NCBI GenBank assembly: GCA_017561155.1
Contig: JAFZDP010000068.1
Coordinates: forward strand, 1-51,267
DNA: 51,267 bases
Source: Bacteroidales bacterium
Lineage (GTDB): Bacteria; Bacteroidota; Bacteroidia; Bacteroidales; P3
Reading direction: 5' to 3'
Program-made: the position numbers and the translations under genes
The notes under the pieces: generated by a model
The model's database searches: none
Told to the model about the DNA's origin: nothing
Seen by the model: the letters and a program-made list of their open reading frames with translations, nothing else
Shown here: piece by piece, positions 1-9,087 of the stretch
How positions within the stretch are numbered: position 1 is the stretch's first letter
Layout: the number at the start of each line of letters is the position of its first letter

Positions 1-426
1 TATATAAATATATATTTATATATATAAGCCGTCAATAAAGACAAAATTTATCAGCAACCCAAAAAAAAGGTAACGCTGCAACGTTTTTGTGTAAAATAAT
101 GAGCTATATAGTGTTATATGCGTTACCCCTATGCGTTACCCCCCCGTTACAGTAACGCTTTGCAACGCCGAAAAGTCGGGAAAAATGGCAGACTGATTTT
201 AACATATGGCAAAGCCGAAAAGCTCTAATCCCGAAACTGCAGCCCTGCCGAAAAAAAATGTTCTATATTCCCTCGACCATGCGGATAAGAAAAAAGGCTG
301 TCGGATGTTGATATATTCAGAATCGATTTTGGATATAATGGTTTGATTTTGTGTTGTGTGTGCTTGTTGCGAGAGCCTGCGGAACACTTTGTCCCAAATT
401 TTGCAACAAAAAAAATGGGACAACTC
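1..426. other. Non-coding, repeat-rich region
   Basis: I see no credible gene here. The first 30 bases are a TA-rich run. Positions 117-129 and 130-142 are a perfect adjacent 13-bp duplication (TATGCGTTACCCC). Two related words, one at 69-83 and one at 151-167, contain GTAACGC followed by GCAACG and are complementary to the GCGTTAC parts of the duplication, so alternative hairpins are possible. The open frame on the minus strand from 687 to 199 has no recognisable protein features and overlaps the candidate RNA, so I do not call it. Confidence 0.5.
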
Positions 427-457
427 TTTGTTAGCTCGCAAAAAAGACTTATCTTTG
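427..457 (+). promoter_or_regulatory. Consensus Bacteroidota promoter for the candidate RNA
   Basis: TTTG at 427-430 and TATCTTTG at 450-457 are separated by 19 nt, which matches the Bacteroidota sigma-ABfr consensus (-33 TTTG, -7 TAnnTTTG). The expected transcription start is about 463-465, right at the base of the long terminal stem of the candidate RNA. Confidence 0.8.
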
Positions 458-463
458 CAGATG

Positions 464-656
464 ATTATATACGACCGTATAAGGGCGTAAATTGTATGTA
501 AAGCATTGATTTTCATCGAAAATCGATTGCAAATTTTGTGCATTAGGTTGGGCGGGGTGTGCCCAAAAATAGAGTGTTGAACAATATTTAACAATAAGGG
601 ATAAAACTTTAACACTTTATTAATAACCCAAAACGCAAAAAAAACGGTCGTATATA
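464..656 (+). ncRNA. Candidate structured RNA, possibly 6S-like
   Basis: Seen: the predicted transcript start (about 464) falls on a 13-bp perfect inverted repeat, TATATACGACCGT at 466-478 and its complement at 644-656, so both ends of a ~191-nt transcript would pair. In the exact middle is a GC-rich hairpin (TTGGGC 548-553 with GCCCAA 561-566). Smaller hairpins lie on each side: GATTTTC-ATC-GAAAATC near 510-527 and AGTGTTGAA with TTTAACACT near 573-615. A closing stem, an open central region with minor hairpins, a terminal stem-loop and a length near 190 nt are the general architecture of 6S RNA. The identification as 6S is inference; that it is a structured RNA is better supported. No clear U-tract terminator follows. 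Confidence 0.6.
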
Positions 657-701
657 GCAACAAAACGGAATAAAATGGTCGAACCAATAAAGAAAATTGT
701 T

Positions 702-1181
702 ATGAATAAATTGAAGTTATTATGCGTTAGTGTTCTTTTAATAAGCTGTTTTACACTAACATCGAAGGCGCAAGATTGTGACAAATTAGTATCGCCTAAT
801 TTTTCGGCAGAGATATTCGAACATTTGCCTGCCTACAAAATGGAGTACTATTGCGAGTATGCCAAGGCTGCCTTCTATACTGCCAACGCATTGCCCGAAG
901 GTGCTGTGGTTTACCCTATTACAGATGTAATAGACAATGCTACCAATCAGCCTTTGTCGATGTCGGTAGAAATAAATTTGGACACATTCAGCGTATATGC
1001 CTACAATTTTTATTCGTTCCAACACAGACACTGGAACAAGGAGATATACTTCGAAACTGCAAATACCGAGGCTAAATACTTGGTGTTGCGTCCGGTAATA
1101 ACAATATACAACATGGTAGACGAGGCATTGGCTGCCAAAGAACAGCCTGCTACCGAATCTAACTGCGAAAAGAAGAAATAA
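702..1181 (+). CDS. Small exported protein of unknown function
   Basis: I do not recognise a family. From the ATG at 702 the protein has 159 residues and starts with a clear signal peptide (MNKLKLLCVSVLLISC, then a TSKAQ cleavage-like site). The longer reading from 675 puts nine extra polar residues before the signal peptide, so I prefer 702. The mature part has three cysteines and a lysine-rich C-terminus (ESNCEKKK). The lipobox-like ISC could instead make it a lipoprotein. It sits 27 nt before the large T9SS-type protein and may be cotranscribed with it. The body includes a run of aromatic residues (YAYNFYSFQHRHW). Function is not inferable. Confidence 0.7.
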   Translation: MNKLKLLCVSVLLISCFTLTSKAQDCDKLVSPNFSAEIFEHLPAYKMEYYCEYAKAAFYTANALPEGAVVYPITDVIDNATNQPLSMSVEINLDTFSVYAYNFYSFQHRHWNKEIYFETANTEAKYLVLRPVITIYNMVDEALAAKEQPATESNCEKKK

Positions 1182-1194
1182 CATACAAATATCA

Positions 1195-1202
1195 AGGAGG
1201 TT
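1195..1202 (+). promoter_or_regulatory. Strong Shine-Dalgarno before the T9SS-type gene
   Basis: AAGGAGGT lies about 6-8 nt before the ATG at 1209. Such a complete Shine-Dalgarno is unusual, because most other genes in this window have AT-rich leaders without one. Confidence 0.6.
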
Positions 1203-1208
1203 ATAGCA

Positions 1209-4200
1209 ATGAAAAAGTTTTTTACATTCGTTATTATGCTTGGTGCACTTGCTTGTGCAGGCGTGTTTGCCCAAAACCAAGAGGTTAAGACCATAGAGGC
1301 TTTGAACGGATTGACAATTTATTTGCCGGGCGAAGGGTTGAGAATTACAGACTCTGACAAGATGGGCCGTTTATATGGCGGAAACGAAAATTTTACGGTA
1401 ACGCTGTTCGATACCGCTTGTCACGATCCAAAACGTTTGACCCTTCAGGTGGAAGAATTTGATATTCACCCCAGTGATACTCTTTTTATCTACGACGGGC
1501 CTAGTGCAAACTCGCCACTTTTGTTCAAAGGTAACAATAGCAATTCAATCTTGTACAAAAACGTATATTCTACCACAGGTAGTTTCTTTTTGCGATTCAA
1601 ATCCAACGATTCTGACGTGGGAACAGGATTTTCGCTAAATGCGATATGTAGCAGACCTTGTCAAGACATCGTTTTGAGTTGGGATACAATTTTCTATCGT
1701 ACTGTAGATGGTGAGGATATTCCTAAAAAAGTAACCTACGATTTTGAATTGGATACCATATTCGACACTGTTTCACATGCTGTTATTGGGTTCGACACCA
1801 CATGGTTCCATGCTTTTGATATTTGTTTTGGCGATAGAGTAGGTATACCTGTTAAAGTTGAATTTCCTGAGAATAATTTGTATTATGGTCAGCATATCGA
1901 CGATTGTCGTTTCAAATGGACTTTTGGTGACGGCGATACCACAAGTAGATTGGGCGAAACAGTAGGTCGTCACTATTATCAGGCTGTACAGGGGTACGAC
2001 TTGTTTATCAACGTGACGGATACCAGCGGCTGTACCAATGCGCTGTCGCTGTCGGGACGTATACGTATTGCCAAAAACCCTATCAAAACCATTTTCAACC
2101 TTCCTACTATTTGTAATACTTCGTATACAAACATAAAGGTAGGTGCCGGCAACGATGCTACCATCATTACCGAACCTATCGAATTTGTGAAAGAAGCTTC
2201 GAAAGAAAACAACTCCCGTACATTCGTGCCCGATGGACTTAAATGTAATGACCCTTGTTACAAAGCTCCTGTATTCTTTACAGAGTTCCCTACAGGTAGA
2301 AGAATCCAATCGGAAAACGATATTTGTGCTATATGTGTAAATATGGAACACGAGTTTATGGGCGACCTTAAGCTTTCTCTTGTATGTCCGGAAGATCAGA
2401 AAGTTATCTTGAAATACAAAGAACCTCAAGTCGTTGATAATGTAACAGGCGAAATCCGTAACCCCGGTGGTGGTGGTAGTAGTCACTATTTTGGTATTCC
2501 TTATGGTGGTGGTAATCACCATACTTATGATGGTGCAAATACTCAAGGTTATTGCGACTCTTTGTACAATATACCCGGTGTGGGTTGGACTTATTGTTGG
2601 TCGAACAATACCGACTATGGCTATCGTGATGCTGCCGGAAACTTAAATGCTCCGTTGGCAAACGCTGTATATGTGGTAGACAATAGTACTCAAGTGCCTG
2701 TATCGTACGATTTCGGCTCTAACTTGCCTTCGGGATATCTAGAAACAGATGCTGCTCCGGGTAATGTATCTGTCAACACTACCGACTCCAGCCACAGAAC
2801 AGAAAAATTGGGTTTCTACAAACCATCCGAAGGTTTTGCAGGATTGATAGGTTGCTCGCTTAACGGTGAATGGAGTATCGAAGTGTGTGACTTGTGGGAA
2901 CAAGATAACGGTTGGGTATTCAGCTGGTCGATGGAACTTTGTAATATCAACACTTCCGACTGGACTTACAATGTGGGTATAGACACCATTTTGTGGTCGG
3001 AAAGAACTCCGGGGGTAAAAATTGAAACTGTCGATGCTTCTACCGGTAAGGTATCTACTCCGGGTGTTTCGGGAGACTTTATATTGAATGTTTCCATCAT
3101 CGACTCGTTCGCTTGCCAATGGGATACTTGTACAGGTATTACTACTGTATGGACTCCCCAACCAAACTTGGGTCCCGACACTGCTTTGTGCGACGACGAA
3201 TCGTTTGTTTTGAACGCCGACGACGGTTTTGCTCATCTAAACAACTATAGCTACAGCTGGTCGCCAACATACGAAACTACTCAAACCATCAAAACTCTTG
3301 ACGCCGGTGGCCAAGCTACTAACTACGAAGTGGAAGTAACCAACACTATGTATGGTGTTCGATGTCCGAATCGAGATTCGAGGGTGGTAGACGTGGCGCC
3401 GAAGCCGATACCGAACTTTGATATATCGGGATTGCCGTTTATAGAAGGTTGCGAACCTTTGAGCATACAGATTAAAAACAGAACAATAGGTGCCGTTAAA
3501 TACAGATGGGAATTCGGCGATGGCCATATATCGACCGAAGAAAACCCTGAACACTTATACTATGCAGGATTGTATGACTTTAAATATTATGCTACATCGG
3601 ATCGCGGTTGTATCGACTCTATACAATACAAAGATTTCGTATCGGTATATGCAAGTCCTAAAGCTAAATTCTCGTGGACTCCGGAAACTCCAACGGTTCT
3701 ACATCCCGAAGTGCAGTTTATAAACTTGACCATGCCTCACAATTCTGACAATATATACTATTGGAAGATACAATACGACAAGGATATCAACCACTCGGTA
3801 ACCACTATAAAAGAATACGAACCATTGTATACATTCCGTGCTTTCGACGACCAAAGTATAGCCGGTGAATATAGCGTGGAACTTGTGGCAATGACCAAGA
3901 ACTTGGCACCTAGTGGAAACTACATCACTTGTTCGGACACTACCGACAGTAGATTGGTATTGGTAAACGACTTCTTGCAGTTCCCTAACGTTATTACTGC
4001 AAACGGCGACGGTATCAACGACATATTTGTGATAAAGAATCTGACAGACGGTTTGGGATATCCTACAAACGAATTGTCGATCTACGACCGTTGGGGCAAA
4101 CGTGTATACCACAGAGAAAACATTACCAGCGAAGAAGATTTCTGGGATCCGGGTGCCGAAAACGTACCGGCAGGAACTTACTTCTACCGATTTGTAGGAA

Positions 4201-4253
4201 AAGGATATCTGGGAAATATACAGCGAAACGGAGTAGTAGAAGTGTTAAGATAA
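1209..4253 (+). CDS. Large secreted multidomain protein with T9SS type B sorting domain
   Basis: This 1014-residue exported protein is probably displayed on the cell surface by the type IX secretion system. Seen: signal peptide (cleavage after VFAQ); a CUB-like beta domain around residues 55-150; a PKD-like domain with WTFGDGD near 235; a region around 357-577 resembling a proprotein-convertase P domain (GDLKLSLVCP ... GEWSIEVCDLWEQDNGWVFSW); a second PKD domain with WEFGDGH near 764; and a C-terminus from about 920 with PNVITANGDGINDIF and IYDRWGKRVY, the gliding-motility-associated C-terminal domain (CHU_C, TIGR04131). In the known system that domain directs T9SS export. No catalytic triad is visible, so an adhesin or structural role is more likely than an enzyme. 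A terminator follows. Confidence 0.9.
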   Translation: MKKFFTFVIMLGALACAGVFAQNQEVKTIEALNGLTIYLPGEGLRITDSDKMGRLYGGNENFTVTLFDTACHDPKRLTLQVEEFDIHPSDTLFIYDGPSANSPLLFKGNNSNSILYKNVYSTTGSFFLRFKSNDSDVGTGFSLNAICSRPCQDIVLSWDTIFYRTVDGEDIPKKVTYDFELDTIFDTVSHAVIGFDTTWFHAFDICFGDRVGIPVKVEFPENNLYYGQHIDDCRFKWTFGDGDTTSRLGETVGRHYYQAVQGYDLFINVTDTSGCTNALSLSGRIRIAKNPIKTIFNLPTICNTSYTNIKVGAGNDATIITEPIEFVKEASKENNSRTFVPDGLKCNDPCYKAPVFFTEFPTGRRIQSENDICAICVNMEHEFMGDLKLSLVCPEDQKVILKYKEPQVVDNVTGEIRNPGGGGSSHYFGIPYGGGNHHTYDGANTQGYCDSLYNIPGVGWTYCWSNNTDYGYRDAAGNLNAPLANAVYVVDNSTQVPVSYDFGSNLPSGYLETDAAPGNVSVNTTDSSHRTEKLGFYKPSEGFAGLIGCSLNGEWSIEVCDLWEQDNGWVFSWSMELCNINTSDWTYNVGIDTILWSERTPGVKIETVDASTGKVSTPGVSGDFILNVSIIDSFACQWDTCTGITTVWTPQPNLGPDTALCDDESFVLNADDGFAHLNNYSYSWSPTYETTQTIKTLDAGGQATNYEVEVTNTMYGVRCPNRDSRVVDVAPKPIPNFDISGLPFIEGCEPLSIQIKNRTIGAVKYRWEFGDGHISTEENPEHLYYAGLYDFKYYATSDRGCIDSIQYKDFVSVYASPKAKFSWTPETPTVLHPEVQFINLTMPHNSDNIYYWKIQYDKDINHSVTTIKEYEPLYTFRAFDDQSIAGEYSVELVAMTKNLAPSGNYITCSDTTDSRLVLVNDFLQFPNVITANGDGINDIFVIKNLTDGLGYPTNELSIYDRWGKRVYHRENITSEEDFWDPGAENVPAGTYFYRFVGKGYLGNIQRNGVVEVLR

Positions 4254-4270
4254 TATATACAAACATATAA

Positions 4271-4296
4271 AAAGGGAGAGCAAATCTCCCTTTTTT
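4271..4296 (+). terminator. Rho-independent terminator
   Basis: AAAGGGAGA (4271-4279) pairs with TCTCCCTTT (4285-4293) over a 5-nt loop and is followed by T residues. It closes the 702-4253 unit. Confidence 0.85.
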
Positions 4297-4306
4297 ATGT
4301 AAATGC

Positions 4307-4337
4307 TTTTTATTTCCCTAAGAAATGCGTATATTTG
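4307..4337 (+). promoter_or_regulatory. Promoter for the PurF-like operon
   Basis: TATATTTG at 4330-4337 matches TAnnTTTG. TTTT at 4307-4310, 19 nt upstream, stands in for the TTTG element. It is the only good promoter I see before the five-gene run 4390-9933. Confidence 0.65.
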
Positions 4338-4389
4338 CAAAAACTAAATAGAATACTATAATAATTGTAAAGTCTTAAAAAATAACACT

Positions 4390-5799
4390 ATGGGAGGTTT
4401 TTTTGGTGTAGTATCAAAGCGCACATGCTCTACCGATTTGTTTTACGGAACAGATTATCACTCACATTTGGGGACAAAACGAGGTGGAATGGTAACTATC
4501 GACGAAGGTATTTTTTATCGTTCTATCCACAATATCCAAAACTCTTATTTCAGAACCAAGTTCAACGACGAATTGGGTAAGTTTAAAGGCAAATATGGTA
4601 TTGGTGTTATCAGCGATACCGATTCGCAGCCTATAGTTGTCAATTCGCATTTGGGACGTTTCGCCATTGTTACCGTAGGCCGTATAAACAATATAGCAGA
4701 GTTGGAAAAAGAATGCTTGGCCAAAAACCAACAGTTTACAGAGTTGAGTTCGGGCGTAACCAACCCTACCGAGTTGGTGGCTTTGATGATAACACAGGGT
4801 AAAGACTTTGTTGATGGTATTCAGAATGTGTACAAACGAATAAAAGGGTCGTGCTCTATGCTTATCCTTACCGAAGATGGTATTATAGCTGCTCGCGACT
4901 TTTACGGACGTACACCCATCGTGGTAGGAAAAAGCGACGACGGATATGCTGTGGCTGTTGAGAGTCATAGCTATATAAACCTCGACTATATAACAGAACG
5001 CTTTGTGGCACCCGGCGAGATTGTGAAGGTAACTCCGTTGGGAATAACACAACTGCTTGCACCAAACGACAAGATGCAAATATGTTCGTTCCTTTGGATA
5101 TACTACGGTTTCCCATGTGTAGACTACGAAGGTATAAATACAGAAAAAGTACGTTACGACAGCGGCTACGAGTTTGGCCTTATCGACGATGTAGAGGCCG
5201 ACTTTGTATCGGCTATCCCCGATTCGGGTATAGGTATGGCTTTGGGTTATGCCGCCGGAAAAGGTATCCCATACCAACGTGGTGTTGTTAAATATACTCC
5301 TACATGGTCGAGAAGCTTTATGCCTATAAGCCAAGAAGAACGCGAACATGTGGCAAAGATGAAACTGTTGCCAAACAGAGCTGTATTGGCCGGAAAACGT
5401 GCCGTTTTCTGCGACGACTCTATAGTGAGAGGTACACAGCTTAAAGATAATGTAAAAATGCTTTACGACTATGGTGCAAAAGAAGTACACATACGTATAA
5501 GCTGTCCTCCGTTGTTGTGTGGTTGCAACTTCCTAAACTTTACAGCTTCGAAAAACGAAATGGAGCTTATAGCACGTCGTGTGGTAAAAGAGTTGGAAGG
5601 AGACAATTGTATAAAGAAACTTCCGTTATATATGGACGACACAACCAAAGAATATGCCAATATGGTAGAAATTATTCGCAAACACCTTAGAGTGGATAGT
5701 TTGAAATTTAATACCTTGGGCATAATAGAAAAGACTATAGGATTACCTAAAGAAAAGATTTGTACCCACTGCTTTGATGGTACAAGTTGGGGCGAATAA
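4390..5799 (+). CDS. Amidophosphoribosyltransferase-like protein lacking the catalytic cysteine
   Basis: A 469-residue PurF homologue. PurF uses an N-terminal cysteine to release ammonia from glutamine and transfers it to PRPP, the first step of purine synthesis. Here the protein begins MGGFFGVV where the family has a Cys followed by a G(I/V)xG motif, so the glutaminase nucleophile is replaced by Gly. The rest of the Ntn fold (RGG, GRINN, SGVTNPTE) and the phosphoribosyltransferase signature (AVFCDDSIVRGTQ near residue 337) are intact. Cysteines in CSFLW, PPLLCGC and the C-terminal CTHCF sit where the Bacillus-type enzyme binds an Fe-S cluster. It may be an ammonia-dependent or regulatory paralogue; 'amidophosphoribosyltransferase' alone would overstate it. 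It is followed 19 nt later by a prenyl synthase gene. Confidence 0.85.
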   Translation: MGGFFGVVSKRTCSTDLFYGTDYHSHLGTKRGGMVTIDEGIFYRSIHNIQNSYFRTKFNDELGKFKGKYGIGVISDTDSQPIVVNSHLGRFAIVTVGRINNIAELEKECLAKNQQFTELSSGVTNPTELVALMITQGKDFVDGIQNVYKRIKGSCSMLILTEDGIIAARDFYGRTPIVVGKSDDGYAVAVESHSYINLDYITERFVAPGEIVKVTPLGITQLLAPNDKMQICSFLWIYYGFPCVDYEGINTEKVRYDSGYEFGLIDDVEADFVSAIPDSGIGMALGYAAGKGIPYQRGVVKYTPTWSRSFMPISQEEREHVAKMKLLPNRAVLAGKRAVFCDDSIVRGTQLKDNVKMLYDYGAKEVHIRISCPPLLCGCNFLNFTASKNEMELIARRVVKELEGDNCIKKLPLYMDDTTKEYANMVEIIRKHLRVDSLKFNTLGIIEKTIGLPKEKICTHCFDGTSWGE

Positions 5800-5818
5800 A
5801 GAAATTTATATCTGAATA

Positions 5819-6793
5819 ATGGCATTGAGAGAAGAAATATTAAAACCGATAAAGGCCGAGTTGGACGACTTTGCTTTGCAATACGAAGGTGTGGCATGCA
5901 GTGGAATACGCTTGCTGGACGATATGGTATTGCATATAGCCAAAACCAAAGGAAAACAACTAAGACCTATATTGGTGCTTCTTGTATCCGGGGCGTATGG
6001 TAGAATGACCAACAAGTCGATAAAGGCTGCTCTGGCAATGGAAATGCTCCATGTAACATCGCTCATCCACGACGATGTTGTCGACGAGTCGTTGTTGAGA
6101 CGTGGAAAACAAACCTTGAACAGTATTTGGGGTAACAAATTGGCTGTCCTTGTTGGTGATTATCTTTATGCCAGGGTGTTGAATATTCTTGTAGAAATAG
6201 ACGATAAAGAAATTCTTAAAACAATAAGCGACGTAGCCCGACTAATGGGAGAGGGCGAGCTGTTGCAGCAACAAAATGCACGAGAATACAACCTTACCGA
6301 AAACAACTACTACGAGGTGATACGCAAGAAAACGGCGGTACTCTTTAGTGCATGTACCAAGATAGGTGCAATAGTAGGTGGTGCAACAGCAGCAGAAATA
6401 GAGCAGATGCAAGAGTTTGGCGAATGTTTGGGTATTGCTTTCCAAGTACAAGACGATATATTAGACTACTCTAAAAACTTAGATACCGGCAAAACATACG
6501 GAAACGACATCAGAGAACAAAAGATTACTTTGCCTTTGATTTGTGCTCTTCAGAACGCCAATGAAACTCAGCGAAATGAGATAAAGGAAATATATGTCAA
6601 AGAGACGTTGCAGCAAGAAGAGGTAGACAAAGTAATACAGATGGTAACCGATTTGGGAGGAATACAAAAAGCCCAATATGCCATAGATAGTTATATGAAC
6701 AAAGCGTGTGCTTTGCTTGAAAAACTGCAAGATAGCGAGTATAAAAAATCCTTGTTGTTGCTCGTTGAAGAGATTGCGACAAGGAAAAAATAA
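5819..6793 (+). CDS. ispB: Trans-polyprenyl diphosphate synthase (octaprenyl-type)
   Basis: This 324-residue protein belongs to the trans-isoprenyl diphosphate synthases, which condense isopentenyl diphosphate onto an allylic primer. Both aspartate-rich motifs are present: HDDVVDESLLRRG near residue 82 and FQVQDDILDY near 210. GKQLRP, the usual substrate-binding segment, is near residue 42. Length and motifs fit the long-chain enzymes that make the quinone side chain; chain length cannot be fixed from the sequence alone, so the symbol is tentative. It lies 19 nt after the PurF-like gene and 42 nt before a thioredoxin-like gene, consistent with one operon. Confidence 0.88.
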   Translation: MALREEILKPIKAELDDFALQYEGVACSGIRLLDDMVLHIAKTKGKQLRPILVLLVSGAYGRMTNKSIKAALAMEMLHVTSLIHDDVVDESLLRRGKQTLNSIWGNKLAVLVGDYLYARVLNILVEIDDKEILKTISDVARLMGEGELLQQQNAREYNLTENNYYEVIRKKTAVLFSACTKIGAIVGGATAAEIEQMQEFGECLGIAFQVQDDILDYSKNLDTGKTYGNDIREQKITLPLICALQNANETQRNEIKEIYVKETLQQEEVDKVIQMVTDLGGIQKAQYAIDSYMNKACALLEKLQDSEYKKSLLLLVEEIATRKK

Positions 6794-6835
6794 TAGAGAC
6801 AAGAAAACAAGTATTAATTTAAAACTTTTGAAACG

Positions 6836-7369
6836 ATGAAAAAGTTATTGGTAAGTGCTTTCGCACTATTATTGTCAGTAGGAATACTAAATGCACAAGA
6901 AGCAAAAAATTATCCTACAATACCTGATAATATATCAGTAAAGTCATTAGATGGTACAACAGTCCAAACATCGACCTTCCACAACGATGGTAAACCATTT
7001 ATTCTTAGTTTTTGGGCTACATGGTGTAAACCTTGCCTTCGTGAGTTGAACACAATAAAAGAAGTTTACGAAGAATGGCAAGAAGAAACAGGTGTAAAAA
7101 TCATAGCAGTATCAATCGACGATGCCCGCGCTGCATCTCGTGTAAAACCTATGGTAAACGGAAACGCATGGGATTATGAAGTATACATCGACCAAAATCA
7201 AGACCTTAAACGTGCCATGAATGTAGTGAACGTACCTCATACTTTCATTATCAATGGCAAAGGAGAAATAGTATGGCAACATACATCTTTTGTAGAAGGT
7301 AGCGAAGAAGAACTTATCGAATTGGTGAAAAAAGTAATGAACGGAGAAGATATTTCCGAAAGTAAATAA
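6836..7369 (+). CDS. TlpA-like periplasmic thioredoxin
   Basis: A 177-residue exported thiol-disulfide protein. The signal peptide ends around ILNAQ. The active site is FWATWCKPCLREL (Cys-Lys-Pro-Cys) near residue 60, and the cis-proline region is VNVPHTFIING near 133. In this family such proteins reduce or shuffle disulfides in the periplasm, for example during cytochrome c maturation or outer-membrane protein folding; which applies here is not shown. It is grouped with a DUF6029 barrel-like protein (21 nt downstream) and an Omp28-like lipoprotein that itself carries a CxxC, so the three may act together at the envelope. Confidence 0.9.
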   Translation: MKKLLVSAFALLLSVGILNAQEAKNYPTIPDNISVKSLDGTTVQTSTFHNDGKPFILSFWATWCKPCLRELNTIKEVYEEWQEETGVKIIAVSIDDARAASRVKPMVNGNAWDYEVYIDQNQDLKRAMNVVNVPHTFIINGKGEIVWQHTSFVEGSEEELIELVKKVMNGEDISESK

Positions 7370-7390
7370 GAAATAGAAATATAGAATAAT

Positions 7391-9055
7391 ATGAAGAAAT
7401 TACTCGTACTATTGGGAGTATTTGTTGTAACAGTGCAAGTACAGGCACAGGCATTGCTTGGAGGACAGGTTACAGGTAACTTCCAAATAGATGCACAAGT
7501 GTCAAAACAAGATTCTTCGATAGGAGCCGAAGATGTGCCACAAAAGCTATTGTCGAATGTGTTTGCCAACTTGTTGTATACCAACGGTGGTTTTTCGGCC
7601 GGTATTCGTTTTGAATCGTATTTAGACCCATTGTTGGGTTTCAACTCTCAATACAAGGGAGCCGGAATAGCAAATAAGTTTATGTCGTACCAAAACGAGA
7701 TGATAGATATTACTGCCGGTAATTTCTATGAACAATATGGTAGTGGCCTTATATTTCGCAGCTACGAAGACCGTAATTTAGGATTGGACAATGCTATGAT
7801 GGGGGTAAACGTAAAGGTGCGTCCTATTGATGGTATATTGTTGAAGGCAATGGTAGGAAAACAACGCTACTATTGGGATTACGGAAAAGGTTTAGTGCGT
7901 GGTATAGATGGCGAATTTGCGTTGAACTCGCTTATAAAAGGTTTTGAAGAAAGCAAAACACGTGTTACATTAGGTGCAGGTTTTGTTAGTAGATACGAAG
8001 ACGACCAAACAATATTGGCAAACGATGAATACAAATTGAATCTGCCTTTGAATGTAGGAGCTGGTTCTTTCAGAATGGACCTTGCACATGGTAATTGGGG
8101 TTTGCAAGCTGAATATGCTATGAAAAGTCAAGACCCTAACGTGCTTAACAACTACATCTACAAATGGGGAGATGCTTTGTTTGTGTCTGCATCGTATTCT
8201 AAAAAGGGTTTGGGAATAAACTTGCAAGCCAAACGTATAGATAATATGGGTTTCAAATCGGAACGTACAGCTACCGGCGAAATGTTGTATATAAACTATA
8301 TTCCTGCTATGAGTAAGCAACATACATACGCTCTAATGGCATTATATCCTGCCATAACACAGGTTAATGGCGAAATGGGTATACAAGCCGATGTAACCTA
8401 TACTATAAAGAAAGGTACTTTGCTTGGCGGAAAATATGGAACAACTCTTAAATTGAACTATTCGCAAATAATGTCGATAGATAAACAAGCCCTAAACGAT
8501 AGTACATCAATAGGTCAAAAAGGAACTGATGGATATACTTCGGATTTCTTTAAAGTTGGCGATGAATTGTACTACCAAGATTTTAACATGGAAATTAGTA
8601 AAAAGCTATCTTCTAAGTCTAAATTGAATCTTACCTATGCTTATATAGCATTCAACCCTGTGATGGAAAACGAACAAGGCGATATTCATTACAACAATGT
8701 TGTGGTTGCTGATTATACCTACAAATTGAACAATAAGAATGTTATTCGTGGAGAGTTGCAATGGTTGAAATCTAACATTGAGTATTTCGATGAAGATAAG
8801 CGTAGCGGCGATTGGTTGATGGCTTTGGTAGAATGGAATTTTACTTCGGCATTCTTTGTTTCTGTTTCGGACCAATACAACTACAATGGAAGTAAAAACC
8901 ATTACTACAACGTGTCGGTAGGATATACTCATAATACTACTCGTTTCCAACTTGGTTATGGCAAACAACGCAAAGGTTTGTTGTGTATAGGCGGTGTATG
9001 TCGTGAGGTGCCTGCTTCTAATGGTCTTACTTTCTCGCTTACAAGTAGCTTTTAA
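7391..9055 (+). CDS. DUF6029-like outer-membrane protein
   Basis: This 554-residue protein has a signal peptide (QVQAQ cleavage-like end). Its body alternates aromatic, polar and glycine residues in the manner of an outer-membrane beta barrel and ends in an aromatic residue (LTSSF), as many barrels do. Segments such as NFYEQYGSGLIFRSYEDRN and KGLVRGIDGEF resemble the Bacteroidota family DUF6029, whose function is not known. It sits between the TlpA-like thioredoxin and the Omp28-like lipoprotein with gaps of 21 and 32 nt, an arrangement that suggests one transcript. The family assignment is from memory of its pattern, without an alignment. Confidence 0.75.
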   Translation: MKKLLVLLGVFVVTVQVQAQALLGGQVTGNFQIDAQVSKQDSSIGAEDVPQKLLSNVFANLLYTNGGFSAGIRFESYLDPLLGFNSQYKGAGIANKFMSYQNEMIDITAGNFYEQYGSGLIFRSYEDRNLGLDNAMMGVNVKVRPIDGILLKAMVGKQRYYWDYGKGLVRGIDGEFALNSLIKGFEESKTRVTLGAGFVSRYEDDQTILANDEYKLNLPLNVGAGSFRMDLAHGNWGLQAEYAMKSQDPNVLNNYIYKWGDALFVSASYSKKGLGINLQAKRIDNMGFKSERTATGEMLYINYIPAMSKQHTYALMALYPAITQVNGEMGIQADVTYTIKKGTLLGGKYGTTLKLNYSQIMSIDKQALNDSTSIGQKGTDGYTSDFFKVGDELYYQDFNMEISKKLSSKSKLNLTYAYIAFNPVMENEQGDIHYNNVVVADYTYKLNNKNVIRGELQWLKSNIEYFDEDKRSGDWLMALVEWNFTSAFFVSVSDQYNYNGSKNHYYNVSVGYTHNTTRFQLGYGKQRKGLLCIGGVCREVPASNGLTFSLTSSF

Positions 9056-9087
9056 TTGATTAGTTATAACGATTAATATAGAATACG

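Noticed and set aside
199-687. 162-codon open frame on the minus strand
   Set aside because: No family likeness, unusual aromatic-rich composition, and it overlaps the promoter and structured RNA on the other strand.
2404-2661. His/Tyr-rich minus-strand frame inside the large T9SS protein
   Set aside because: Antisense shadow of GGT-rich codons of a clearly real gene.
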